DNA from: Roseibium sp. MMSF_3412
Lineage (GTDB): Bacteria > Pseudomonadota > Alphaproteobacteria > Rhizobiales > Stappiaceae
NCBI RefSeq assembly: GCF_030733265.1
Contig: NZ_JASHJI010000006.1
Location: 1-64,000, forward strand
Length of the DNA: 64,000 nt
Direction: 5' to 3'
Position 1 is the first letter of the stretch. Each line of letters begins with the position of its first letter. A program made the position numbers and the translations under genes. The notes under the pieces are model-generated. The model was not told where the DNA came from. It was given only the letters and a program-made list of their open reading frames with translations, and did no database searches. This document shows positions 27,018 through 35,669 of this stretch, one piece after another.

Positions 27018-30000
27018 CTACGCACGATCGGGTGGTCTCCCGCCGCTGGGTGGATCTGTAATGATGATCATCGAATCCGCGCCTGGGCAGATTTGTTCAG
27101 CGTGTTCCTGTTCGGAAAGATCCGACCAGTCTTCGTAGTCCACGGATCCGTTCGGCCGGGTGATCACCATCCGGCTCTGATCGATATCTACGTATTTGAA
27201 CTTGCAGACCTTTCCCCCATTGTCCTCAAGGCTCACAATCGTTGCGTTTCCGCCCAGTATCGTAACCCATACGGGAGTTTGACTGCTGTCGCGACTTTCC
27301 GTAATGGGACCCGTGGTGTCGGACTGCAGAGTCAGAATGCCGAGAGACAAATACGCCTTGATCCCTCCCTGGAGCTGTGTACGAAACTCCTCATCCCCAA
27401 TCGAAAGATCGAACGTATCTGATGCGGTTGATACGCCATCTGAGGCCGATACCTTGAGGGCAACTGGCTGGTTTTGCGAGGTGCTGGTAAAGGTGCGCGT
27501 CGCCGGATTGAAGGTCAGCCACGACGGCAACGCGGCTCCGCTCGCAAGGCTGGCAGTGTAGGTCAGCGTGTCCTGATTGGGATCCACGAACGTGTCTTCG
27601 GGTACGCTGAAGCTCCAGATCACGTCAGCGGCAACTGTCTGATCGGAGAGCATGTTGGCGACTGTCGGCGCATTCGGCGACACGACCGAAATCTTGAACA
27701 CATCTTCAGCCACGCCAGTGCCGTCCGACGCCAAGACGCTGATCGAAAGAGTGCCGGTCATGTCTGCAGGCGGTGTTCCGGCAAACGTCTGGCTGTTTCC
27801 ATCAAATGACAGCCACGCCGGTAACGCAGTCCCACTCGTTTGATGTGCCGAATAGGACAAAGCATCGAAATTACCGTCCATGAAAGTGGAGCCGGGGACT
27901 GTGAATTGCCAAAAAACACCCTGCACAAGCTCGTGGTCGGCGATCGGGTTAACAACCACTGGCGAGTTCCTTGCCGTTGTGTCGCGCCCATCGTTGCCGA
28001 CGCCTGCAAACTGCCGCGCCGTCGAGCTTTCTTCCAGATAGGTCCGGCCGAACCCGTCGAAATAGGCGTCCGTGGTTATGTCCTCGAACCCGTTCGGATG
28101 AAGCGTGCTGGTCCGATTGTGGCTGGCTGACGGATCGCCCCAGTTGTTGTATTCAAAGGTGATGCGGCCACCGAGAGGAAGATCCGTCTGAACCTTCCGG
28201 CAGAGAGGGTCATAGCTATGCGACGTGACCGAGCCGTTTTCGTCCGTCTCGCTTAAGACAACGCTGCAGACCTTGTCCCAGGTCAGCGTTTTCTTCTGGC
28301 GGCTGTCGAACGCGTAGCGCGGATTGCGGACTTCCTCGGGGAACAGAGCGTAGGACGTGTCGTAGACATAGGTGCTGGTGTTGCCGAGCGCATCAGTCTC
28401 GCTCGACAGGTTGCCATAGGCATCATAAACAGCAACACTCTGAGCAACCTTGTCATCGGCCGCGCCCCCGGTCCACTCGGACGTTTGCGTCCGGTAACCT
28501 TCGACAGGAGGCTGCGTGGCAACTGTGTTGGCACCGTCGTAGTAATGCCAGCGTTTCCAGGCCTGGCTTTCAACAGTCCCATCACCTGAGAGAGCGTTAA
28601 CGGTCTCGCTTGCCCATCGATCGACAATGTATTTGTCCGTGTTGGGATAAGACTGGCGGACAAGATCCCGTTCGCCACCGACAGCCGCGGTGTCCCCATA
28701 TGATACGGTGCGGGTAACGAGGCCAAAATCATCAAATTCCCGAACCTCGCGTTTTTCACGTGCCGTTCCTTCAAAAAAATCTGTTAAGCGCGTTTCCGTA
28801 TTCAGGGACCAATACGGAAGCTCGTCCATGTGCACATCGTGGGTTTCGACACGCTTGTGCAATTCGTTTCCCGAGCCGTCCTTTCGCAGAACCTGGCTGA
28901 CCTTGCCGATGGACGCGAAGTCCTGCAGGTAGGTGGTCTCAACAACTGGGCGTCCGGTCTCGCCTTCATTCAGCGGTAGGGTTGCGGTAATCTTCTCGAA
29001 CCCTAGGAAAAGCCACTCCTCCCAATCCCATTTTGCGCCTTCATAGGCGTAGTCCGTTACCGCTCGAACAGACCGGCCATCAAAGGTCTCGATTGACGAC
29101 ACGACAAACAGCTTCAGCGGCATGTCGATCTGATCGACCGGCTTGTGATATGCGTAGGTTACCGCCATCTCGGCACCAAATGGCGTTTTCACGAAATCGA
29201 GGAGATCGGGCTTTTCCGCGACCACCCTCCAGCGCTGGGGCCCGGTGCCATCAATTTCATCATTTGTGTCCAGTGCGATTTCGAGCAGGCCGTCCCAGTC
29301 TGCGTCCTGAACACCGCCGGCCGCGCCGTTGAATGTATAGGAACTGCCTGCACTTCGCTCGACCAGCGTAAATCCAGATGCAGAATTTAGGAAAACCTTG
29401 CCGTCGCGTTGACCGTCGGTATCCGGCGCGTAATTGTTTCTGTTTCCGTAATACCCCGACACAATAATGTCCGCACGGCCATCGCTGTTGACATCCAAGG
29501 GGTTTGGCTTGCTGCAGCTGTCACCGTTTACGCAGCTTCCAGGCAATTTGAAATCTGGGCCGTCAACCACGGTTTTTCCAACCACATATGAAATTCTGTA
29601 GGTGCCGCTGTTGTCGATCGCCCGCAATATGTCTTTCGTGCCGTCTCCGTTGAAATCACCCAGGGCCGTGAAGGTGTGGTACATATTCGGCAAGGCCACG
29701 CTGAACGCAGCACTTTCAAAACCTGTGGAACCGTTGGAATACCGGACCTGAAATGTGGTCTGATCCGTGTGAAAGTGATCATCGAGACCATCGCCGTTGA
29801 CGTCAGCGGCCTTGAAGCCGAGCGACCTTATATTTCCCCAGCTTCTGCCCCCGTTTGACAGCACCACCTTGCTGCCGATGTCGATCGTGTCGTCCAGACC
29901 ATCGCCATTGAAGTCACCAACGACATCCGGTTCGCCGCGGTTGGCGTTCGTTGTCCTTGACCAGGTACAGCTTACATAATCTCCCCCCACCTCTCGGCAG

Positions 30001-31385
30001 GATCTTTTGTCATAATTGTAAAAATAGGATCGAGCCAGGCTATGAGATGTCTTTAAGAAGTAAAAGTTGACGTTTTTTATTGGGCATGAATAGTGGTGAG
30101 CGTTTCCTGAATGATAGTCCGATTCCCAACTATTTACCGTTTCCCCCAATGCTTTGACTTTGCAGTAGTAGGTGGATACGTATCCATCTTGAGAACTCAC
30201 ATATCTTCTGGATTCATAAGCTTCAATTGTAATTGGATACAGGCTGTGATCGTCTTTGATGCTCCCGTAAGCTTTCGCCCGCAGATTGGAGCTGCAACTT
30301 CCAATGCAACCCGATCCAGAATCGAATTCATGTGACTGCCCATCCGCGACGCGGTTGGGTGCCGGAGCCGCGCCGGTATAGTGGAATGTGTGGGACGGCA
30401 TTTCGGTCCCGGATGCGACGCTTCCATCGGCAGCGACCATGCTGTCGCGCCCGCGCTCGGTTACAGATGCCAGAAGAGAACGCCCGGTTGCCGGACTGGC
30501 ATCAAAGTGAAGTTCATACGTTCGCAGCATCTGACCAGCCGCGCGGATTTCGACGGTCCGCAGTCTGTGCGCGCTTTTGCCGAGCATGTGACCGGCCGCG
30601 TAGGTGACAAGATCAGGCCGTGTTTCCCAGTGGAAGTTGATCTCGCCTATGTCATAGGAAATCGTCGAGATCCTGCAGTCGAGATCAGCGCCGCAGTCAT
30701 AGGTATAGGTAACCGCCTGACCCTTGGTGTTTACTTTCTCGGCAAGCAGATACCGGTACTGCGTCAGCGTTTCCGTTGCAGCGTCTCCCGAAAGCGGCAC
30801 GGTCTCAGGTGCGGCCCACACCTCAAGTGGCTTGTACACAAATTGCGTGCCGTCGCGCGTCGTAATCTTCCAGGTGTTGCTCTCAGGTATCTGCTTGATA
30901 CGCTGATAATTCTCCACCCAGGTTGCATGGGTGCCACCTGCCCCGCAGCCGGCTCGCGTGCCCGTGCCACAGGGTACAAGTTCCTGACCATCCAGGAGCC
31001 AGACATCATTGCTGTCAAACGCTGGAACGGCTTTGCGGAAACTGGCACGTTGTATGGTTGACAACCCCGTCAGGCGCCAGCCGGCGCCGACCAGACTGGT
31101 CGGACCATAAAGTGTCGCTCTGCCCGAATTGTAAGACAGGCCCAATTGAGGCTCGAGGCCGCGTTGCTCAGGCAACTTGAAGCTGATCCGCTGGGAATAG
31201 GACCCATTGTAAACCACATCGAGCGCATCCGTGGTTGGAACGAGTTTCTGTGTCGTCGCGGTGCCCTCATAGTTCGCCCAGACATGCGCATGTGGCGACA
31301 AGGCGAACACAGCTGCAACAAGACAAACCAATCCCCTCCGCGCGCGGCCTGCGCGCGGTCCAAAGCCCAAATTCTGAGAAATCAC
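27018..31385 (-). CDS. Secreted SpvB/TcB-like shell protein
   Basis: 1,455 residues. Signal peptide (1-37, SPHAHVWA), SpvB domain (SYSQRISFKLPEQRGLEPQ, LGLSYNSG), FG-GAP/VCBS repeats (GDFNGDGLDD, AADVNGDGLDD, GDFNGDGTKD, LDVNSDGRAD), and a TcdB middle domain (DWDGLLEIALDTNDE, then a VTYAYHKPVDQIDMPLKL stretch). YD repeats run to DAYFDGFGRTYLEES. Instead of going on with Rhs repeats, the chain ends in two dystroglycan/cadherin-like (CADG/He_PIG) domains (LPAWLSFDGNSQTFAGTPP; LPSWLTFNPATRTF). It should form the N-terminal half of a Tc/Rhs cocoon. The two genes after it supply the missing parts. Confidence 0.85.
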   Translation of the reverse strand: MISQNLGFGPRAGRARRGLVCLVAAVFALSPHAHVWANYEGTATTQKLVPTTDALDVVYNGSYSQRISFKLPEQRGLEPQLGLSYNSGRATLYGPTSLVGAGWRLTGLSTIQRASFRKAVPAFDSNDVWLLDGQELVPCGTGTRAGCGAGGTHATWVENYQRIKQIPESNTWKITTRDGTQFVYKPLEVWAAPETVPLSGDAATETLTQYRYLLAEKVNTKGQAVTYTYDCGADLDCRISTISYDIGEINFHWETRPDLVTYAAGHMLGKSAHRLRTVEIRAAGQMLRTYELHFDASPATGRSLLASVTERGRDSMVAADGSVASGTEMPSHTFHYTGAAPAPNRVADGQSHEFDSGSGCIGSCSSNLRAKAYGSIKDDHSLYPITIEAYESRRYVSSQDGYVSTYYCKVKALGETVNSWESDYHSGNAHHYSCPIKNVNFYFLKTSHSLARSYFYNYDKRSCREVGGDYVSCTWSRTTNANRGEPDVVGDFNGDGLDDTIDIGSKVVLSNGGRSWGNIRSLGFKAADVNGDGLDDHFHTDQTTFQVRYSNGSTGFESAAFSVALPNMYHTFTALGDFNGDGTKDILRAIDNSGTYRISYVVGKTVVDGPDFKLPGSCVNGDSCSKPNPLDVNSDGRADIIVSGYYGNRNNYAPDTDGQRDGKVFLNSASGFTLVERSAGSSYTFNGAAGGVQDADWDGLLEIALDTNDEIDGTGPQRWRVVAEKPDLLDFVKTPFGAEMAVTYAYHKPVDQIDMPLKLFVVSSIETFDGRSVRAVTDYAYEGAKWDWEEWLFLGFEKITATLPLNEGETGRPVVETTYLQDFASIGKVSQVLRKDGSGNELHKRVETHDVHMDELPYWSLNTETRLTDFFEGTAREKREVREFDDFGLVTRTVSYGDTAAVGGERDLVRQSYPNTDKYIVDRWASETVNALSGDGTVESQAWKRWHYYDGANTVATQPPVEGYRTQTSEWTGGAADDKVAQSVAVYDAYGNLSSETDALGNTSTYVYDTSYALFPEEVRNPRYAFDSRQKKTLTWDKVCSVVLSETDENGSVTSHSYDPLCRKVQTDLPLGGRITFEYNNWGDPSASHNRTSTLHPNGFEDITTDAYFDGFGRTYLEESSTARQFAGVGNDGRDTTARNSPVVVNPIADHELVQGVFWQFTVPGSTFMDGNFDALSYSAHQTSGTALPAWLSFDGNSQTFAGTPPADMTGTLSISVLASDGTGVAEDVFKISVVSPNAPTVANMLSDQTVAADVIWSFSVPEDTFVDPNQDTLTYTASLASGAALPSWLTFNPATRTFTSTSQNQPVALKVSASDGVSTASDTFDLSIGDEEFRTQLQGGIKAYLSLGILTLQSDTTGPITESRDSSQTPVWVTILGGNATIVSLEDNGGKVCKFKYVDIDQSRMVITRPNGSVDYEDWSDLSEQEHAEQICPGADSMIIITDPPSGGRPPDRA

Positions 31386-31590
31386 TTAACGCCCCCGATG
31401 CGTTGAGAAACGCCCGTCTTGCGCCTTCCAATGCGCCAGCTGGGCAAGTTTAAACTTTCAGGATGAAAACGAGTGTCCTTTTCTCCATCGCTAGTCTTGA
31501 CGCAACCTTAAATTGCTAAAATTGACGATGTTATGCAAAACGCGCAGTTTGATAACGGGCCGTGCGCTTTCCGCCAATGGCGAAAATCCG
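31321..31590. repeat. Promoter/leader duplication, copy 1
   Basis: The 5' end and upstream region of the SpvB-like gene recur at 35027-35275. Shared blocks include cccaaattctgagaaatcac, then cgcccccgatgcg, gatgaaaacgag, and atgcaaaacgcgcagtttg. Conservation of non-coding sequence over about 200 bases suggests it carries the promoter of the Rhs locus. Confidence 0.7.
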
Positions 31591-31699
31591 TTGAAGCAAA
31601 TCGAAGGATATTGGATAGGTGGCGAGCGGGTCCAACACCTAATTCATTCACTTAAATCACTGAAAAATTTACGTTTCCCGGAAATTGAAGCCGGTCTCG

Positions 31700-31956
31700 T
31701 AGCCTTTCCAGGTTTCCCCGATTGCCGTTCCAGCTCTCACTGGGATCCGTCAACCAGGTCGGACAATTGAGCGCATAGGCGTAGTGGTTCGCACCGATGT
31801 TTGAGAATTTATGTCGAACCTGTCTGGCGGAATGACCTTTGTCGGAAACGGGGCCGTAGCTGCGGAGTCGGGACTTGTGAGGCCAGTACCGGAGTGTCTC
31901 ACCCACCGGTTCCGGATCTTGTTATCGCGCAGGGTACCGAGAAGGGTCATTTGCAC
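31700..31956 (-). pseudogene. Frameshifted remnant of an Rhs core end
   Basis: One frame (from 31956) reads LGTLRDNK, then TGL and IPPDRF, which lines up with LGTPRESK, TGL and ISPDWF of the intact Rhs proteins. A second frame takes over with NIGANHYAYALNCPTWLTDP, matching VGTNRYAYGLNNPVWLKDP. A frameshift thus separates the two pieces. The sequence after the core end looks like no toxin. It lies downstream of an intact Rhs/immunity pair, as a displaced tip would. Confidence 0.6.
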
Positions 31957-31966
31957 GCCAGAGCGC

Positions 31967-32377
31967 TTACCCTAACTGGCATCCTTGCCTGGATCTATCT
32001 TGCGCACATCTCCATTCGATCCGGCGCACTTGTGCGTCTTGAGAGTTTCGTCGCAGAAGACCGCGGTGTTCCGCGCGCTGCTCGTTGACCCGCGTGGCAG
32101 TTCGGGGACATCCGGGTTGCAAGTCGACAGAAGTTTTGTCCTGGTGGCAATACCAGTACGGCGACTGCAGTTTTTCTTCTACTGGCGCATTGGCAATTAT
32201 CTTCCAGTCACCGCGCTCTTTTGCAGTGTCGTGGAACGTCAAAACATATTTTACTTCTTTTCCCAAAACCTCAGACGCCATAACTGGTTTGGCAGTATAA
32301 TAATCATGAAACCCTGCAAATATATCACCCAAAACGCGCCCGTAAGAAAATAAGGATGTCTCCAATTCTATTTGCAA
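31967..32377 (-). CDS. Doubtful open frame between immunity gene and Rhs remnant
   Basis: 136 codons. The first 75 residues (ending NAPVEEKLQSPYWYCHQDK) look like a real protein and could be the start of a small immunity protein. The rest is Arg/Gln-rich and looks like out-of-frame sequence, so a frameshift near 32150 is likely. There is no clear ribosome site. It may be the decayed immunity partner of the Rhs remnant. Confidence 0.3.
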   Translation of the reverse strand: MQIELETSLFSYGRVLGDIFAGFHDYYTAKPVMASEVLGKEVKYVLTFHDTAKERGDWKIIANAPVEEKLQSPYWYCHQDKTSVDLQPGCPRTATRVNEQRAEHRGLLRRNSQDAQVRRIEWRCAQDRSRQGCQLG

Positions 32378-32547
32378 GATATCTCCTGTTTTCTTCTTTC
32401 TCGTTCACGGTCATAACTTTATTGGATGCATTCAAGACAGACATCGTTGAATGGCTGGCGTAGCCAAGCCGGACCAGCCAAAATTCCTTTCATTCCGTGC
32501 CCGGCAAAGACTTTTGGATCGTGCCCCCATCCAATTTCGCACAGAAG

Positions 32548-32898
32548 CTATTCTTTGAAATACCAATAGACTTCCGCGTCATCGAAGTCTTCGGCGACGG
32601 TCAGAAGCTGGCATTCGACTTTGGTGATCTCCTCTACGCTAGGGAGAATCTCGACATACAACCCAAACTCGAACTGGTCTCCGTGATCTTCAATCATACG
32701 CACCGCGTCGCTATGAATTTCAGCCTCATACCGCTCAAAAAACAACTTACTAAACAGTTGACACTGTGCTTTAGAAGAAAGCTCAACACCAAATTTGAAA
32801 TCACGCCTTTGGCTTAAATCTACACCCTTTGCCGCGAAATCTGCCATTACGCTAGAATTCTCAAGTGTAATCGCTTCGATTTTCTCTGGTGTCACCAT
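32548..32898 (-). CDS. RraB-like immunity protein
   Basis: A 116-residue acidic cytoplasmic protein. The pattern RRDFKFGVELSSKAQCQLF, then FGLYVEILPSVEEITKVE and LLTVAEDFDD resembles the RraB/DUF695-type fold (ribonuclease E inhibitor B), but the final GWG-like motif is replaced by AEVYWYF. Its ATG overlaps the stop of the Rhs gene (ATGGTGA), so toxin and immunity are translationally coupled. Target: the tip of the protein at 32892-34898. The fold assignment is tentative. Confidence 0.6.
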   Translation of the reverse strand: MVTPEKIEAITLENSSVMADFAAKGVDLSQRRDFKFGVELSSKAQCQLFSKLFFERYEAEIHSDAVRMIEDHGDQFEFGLYVEILPSVEEITKVECQLLTVAEDFDDAEVYWYFKE

Positions 32899-34898
32899 CC
32901 ACCACCTCCATCTTCATTGTTGTATTTCCTGCCAGGTGAATTGATCTTGTTGTGGTTCCTTGGGTTTGCAATACCCCCGTCATTCTGGATGCGTCTGTCT
33001 TCCGCCTTGAATGCTTCTCTGTCCGACTTTGCCCTAGTCCAGTCAACTTCAGTGCGTTTTGCGTCCAGATCATTTTCGCGGCTCACTCTTCTAGCCGAAT
33101 CTTCACCGCGTTTTCGCGCTCCTTTCCCGTGATATTTTGAGCCGTCAGGAAAGTGTACGGTATAGCTGCCTGTTTCTTTTTGTACTTCTTTGTCGGCGGT
33201 CTTTGCACCTTTCCCTGAACCCTTACCCGCAGAGCCTCGAGGGCCGCCGAATCCCCCTAACCCATAAACATTTAGCCTACCGCATGCGCATTCCACACCT
33301 GCTCTGTGGTACCATGGTGGGAATGTTGCGTAACGATCGCGGTCCAGATCCTTGTAAAAATCATCTTTGTCTTTGTTGGACCGCCCAGGCGCGTCGTCAG
33401 AATGAGTATCTGTGCTGCCTGATCCTCCGTGATCGAAGTCGCCAGATCCGTTGTCACCACCGCTGTAGCCAGAACCGCCCGGTCCAATCGTCCCGCCGGG
33501 GTTGTTTATCGGGTCGTGAGTGTTGACGTTCCCGCTCGGATCCTTCAGCCAGACCGGATTGTTCAGGCCATAGGCGTAGCGGTTGGTGCCCACCAACGGC
33601 ATGTCCGCCGGAAACCAGTCCGGTGAGATGAACCTTGCCAGGACCGGGTCGTAGTAGCGTGCGTTGAGGTAGTTAAGGCCCGTCTCCGGGTCGTCGCGTT
33701 CGCCGATCCAGCCCTTGCTTTCGCGCGGGGTGCCGAGCGGCGGGATCTGGACGTCCGAGCGCTCGCCATAGGGGCGGAAAAAATTCTCCGAGATGACCGC
33801 GCCCGTGGCATCCGACATCAGCTTGACGGAGCTCAGGTGATCCCGGTGCATCCAGTTGATCCCGGTGCCCGCCTTGCGCACATCCGAATGAGGATGCTTG
33901 ATATGCGTGCCCGCCGGGGTGATCTCCTCGTCAGCACCGAGATAAAGCGTCGTCTGACCGCCGGTGATCTTCTTCAGGCGCTTGCCGTCGGGGGCGTAAA
34001 CAAAGCTGGTCGTCTGGCCGTTATAGGTGATGGAAACCGGACGATCCTCACCGTCATAGGTGATCGTGCGGCCACCGCCGGAAACAAGGTTGCCCTTCAC
34101 ATCGTAGGAATAGGTTTGCCCACCCGCCTGGGTGACGGCATGGGGCTGCGGATTGCTCGGATCCGGATAGGTGTACGCCCCGACCGAGGAATTGAACGTG
34201 ATGTTGTCCGCCGCGTCATAGGCAAAGCTTTGCGACAGAAGACCGTCATCAAGGTTGGTGGCCGAAACCAGCCGGTCCACCGTGTCGTAGCCATAGTGCC
34301 AGTTGCCGTTGGTCCGGTTCGAGACAACCTCGGTGATCAGGCCCTTGTCGCTCCGGGTGTAGCTCTCCTCAAAGAGGCCCGTCTGACCGCTCTGCGCACT
34401 GATCGACATCAGCCATCGCCGGTTCGGATCGTAGGTCCTCGCTTCGACAATGCCGTTGCCGTAGGTGGTGGCGACCGGATCGGAGCCGGCATTATAGGAG
34501 ATATGCGTGATCAGGCCCGGAATGCTCTGCAGGCGCCCCGCCCCGTCATACTGGTAGGTGCCGGTGGCGGAGGGGACTGCATCACTGTCGGCGAAGTTGC
34601 GGCGCAGAAGCTGACCATTCGGTGCATAGGTAAAGGTATGGGTGTAGGTCTGGCCGTCGACCTCCCACCGCTGTGAGACGACATTGCCGTTTTCATCATG
34701 GTCGTAGCGGATTGTTGCCGCCGCATTGCTGCGCGAGGTGAGCCGGCCGACATTGAACGCCCCTGCCCTGTCCTCGTCATAGATAAAGCTGGTGACATCG
34801 GCAGCAATCGCTGCCACGGGCTGCAGCAGAAGCGTTGCCGCGCACAAGACCGCAAGACACATACGGAGCAAACCGGTGGCACAAAACGGAGCGTTCAT
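32892..34898 (-). CDS. Terminal Rhs protein with a putative GIY-YIG-like nuclease tip
   Basis: 668 residues. The signal peptide (ending QPVAAIAAD) and core to PSGN (about 456) are nearly identical to the AHH-tipped paralogue. A Gly/Ser/Asp-rich linker follows, with CACG near 537. The tip (about 575-668) has SYTVHFPDGSKYHGKG, a later Arg, REAFKAEDRRI and NHNKINSPGRKY. The spacing of Tyr, KYHGKG, Arg, Glu and Asn resembles the GIY-YIG nuclease pattern, but I am not sure. The immunity gene overlaps its stop. No SpvB-like or middle Rhs gene precedes it; only a remnant of the former does. Confidence 0.8.
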   Translation of the reverse strand: MNAPFCATGLLRMCLAVLCAATLLLQPVAAIAADVTSFIYDEDRAGAFNVGRLTSRSNAAATIRYDHDENGNVVSQRWEVDGQTYTHTFTYAPNGQLLRRNFADSDAVPSATGTYQYDGAGRLQSIPGLITHISYNAGSDPVATTYGNGIVEARTYDPNRRWLMSISAQSGQTGLFEESYTRSDKGLITEVVSNRTNGNWHYGYDTVDRLVSATNLDDGLLSQSFAYDAADNITFNSSVGAYTYPDPSNPQPHAVTQAGGQTYSYDVKGNLVSGGGRTITYDGEDRPVSITYNGQTTSFVYAPDGKRLKKITGGQTTLYLGADEEITPAGTHIKHPHSDVRKAGTGINWMHRDHLSSVKLMSDATGAVISENFFRPYGERSDVQIPPLGTPRESKGWIGERDDPETGLNYLNARYYDPVLARFISPDWFPADMPLVGTNRYAYGLNNPVWLKDPSGNVNTHDPINNPGGTIGPGGSGYSGGDNGSGDFDHGGSGSTDTHSDDAPGRSNKDKDDFYKDLDRDRYATFPPWYHRAGVECACGRLNVYGLGGFGGPRGSAGKGSGKGAKTADKEVQKETGSYTVHFPDGSKYHGKGARKRGEDSARRVSRENDLDAKRTEVDWTRAKSDREAFKAEDRRIQNDGGIANPRNHNKINSPGRKYNNEDGGGGW

Positions 34899-34919
34899 GG
34901 TCAGCTCGCTTGTTCAGGA
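33529..34919 (-). repeat. Rhs core duplication, copy 2
   Basis: Direct repeat of 23581-24968: leader, signal peptide and core of the terminal Rhs gene. The similarity breaks at the PSGN codons, just before the tip. Confidence 0.85.
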
Positions 34920-34994
34920 GAAAGGATTGGAAAATGTGCGGAAACATGGCCAAGGCGTTTCTGCGACGCGGCGCAGGTTGCACACTCGAACGGT

Positions 34995-35092
34995 GGGTTC
35001 GCGCTCCGGAGCAACACGCCGGCAACAAGACAAACGTTTCCCTTCCGCGCGCAGCTAACGCACGGCCCAATGCCCAAATTTTGAGAAATCAC
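34995..35092 (-). pseudogene. 5' remnant of an SpvB-like gene
   Basis: The first 30 codons from ATG 35092 read MISQNLGIGPCVSCARKG and VCLVAGV, against MISQNLGFGPRAGRARRG and VCLVAAV at the start of the intact SpvB-like protein. Similarity then ends, and the frame runs out near the leader of the terminal Rhs gene. The rest of the SpvB-like gene and the middle Rhs gene have been deleted from this copy of the locus. Confidence 0.7.
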
Positions 35093-35275
35093 TTACGCCC
35101 CCGATGCGATGAGAAAACCTGCTTGCGCCCGAAAGGGCGCAAACAGGCAAACTTAGAATTCCAGGATGAGAACGAGCGCCCTTTCTTTAACAGTTGTTCT
35201 TGGGCACAACCTTAGCTTGTCAAAAATCCGGAGGGTATGCAAAACGCGCAGTTTGTGCACGGACAGCCCGTTTTC
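35027..35275. repeat. Promoter/leader duplication, copy 2
   Basis: Partner of 31321-31590, reading cccaaattttgagaaatcac, cgcccccgatgcg, gatgagaacgagc and atgcaaaacgcgcagtttg. It keeps the upstream region of the SpvB-like gene although that gene is gone, so it may now drive the terminal Rhs gene directly. A short hairpin (tgcgcccgaaagggcgca, about 35134-35151) occurs only in this copy. Confidence 0.7.
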
Positions 35276-35669
35276 TCATCGGAACGAGGTCTGTCCTCAG
35301 ATGAGGTAGCTTCCTAGATGGTTGGAGCGGCATCCAGGCAACAACCCACCGGTATCGCTCACAAAAGGCTCACCTGCAGCATCGGCATCCAGAGTAGGTG
35401 CCCCGGGACTTCCCGTGGCGGGATGATCCAAAGACGGGGTACCTTACTTATAAGCCCGGACAATCCTGTGAGCAGGCCAGGTGCAATGGCTTGTCCCGCC
35501 AACCACGCCGAAACGCGCGCCGACAACAGGACCGATTGCAGTTTTGAGCGACGGAAGGAAGCTGTTGGGGACAGATCGCGAAGGCCGAAGCAGAGCGATA
35601 GTCCGAATGATCCGCTGAGTATCAGCTGATTTCGATCGTTTATGAGCTTAATTGGGATATGAGCAAAGG
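35276..35669. other. Stretch without a recognisable gene, at the edge of the accessory region
   Basis: Nearly 400 bases between the duplicated leader and the tRNA gene. No frame resembles a known protein and no integrase is visible. It lies at the 3' end of the tRNA, where island attachment sites are usually found. Confidence 0.4.

Noticed and set aside
4826..34898. CRISPR-like array in the repeat-rich Rhs regions
   Set aside because: The repeats are in-frame YD motifs with varied sequence and spacing; there are no identical repeats with equal spacers and no cas genes.
35318..35629. Possible integrase remnant beside the tRNA gene
   Set aside because: The frame was checked for integrase motifs (R..HxxR..Y) and none were seen.
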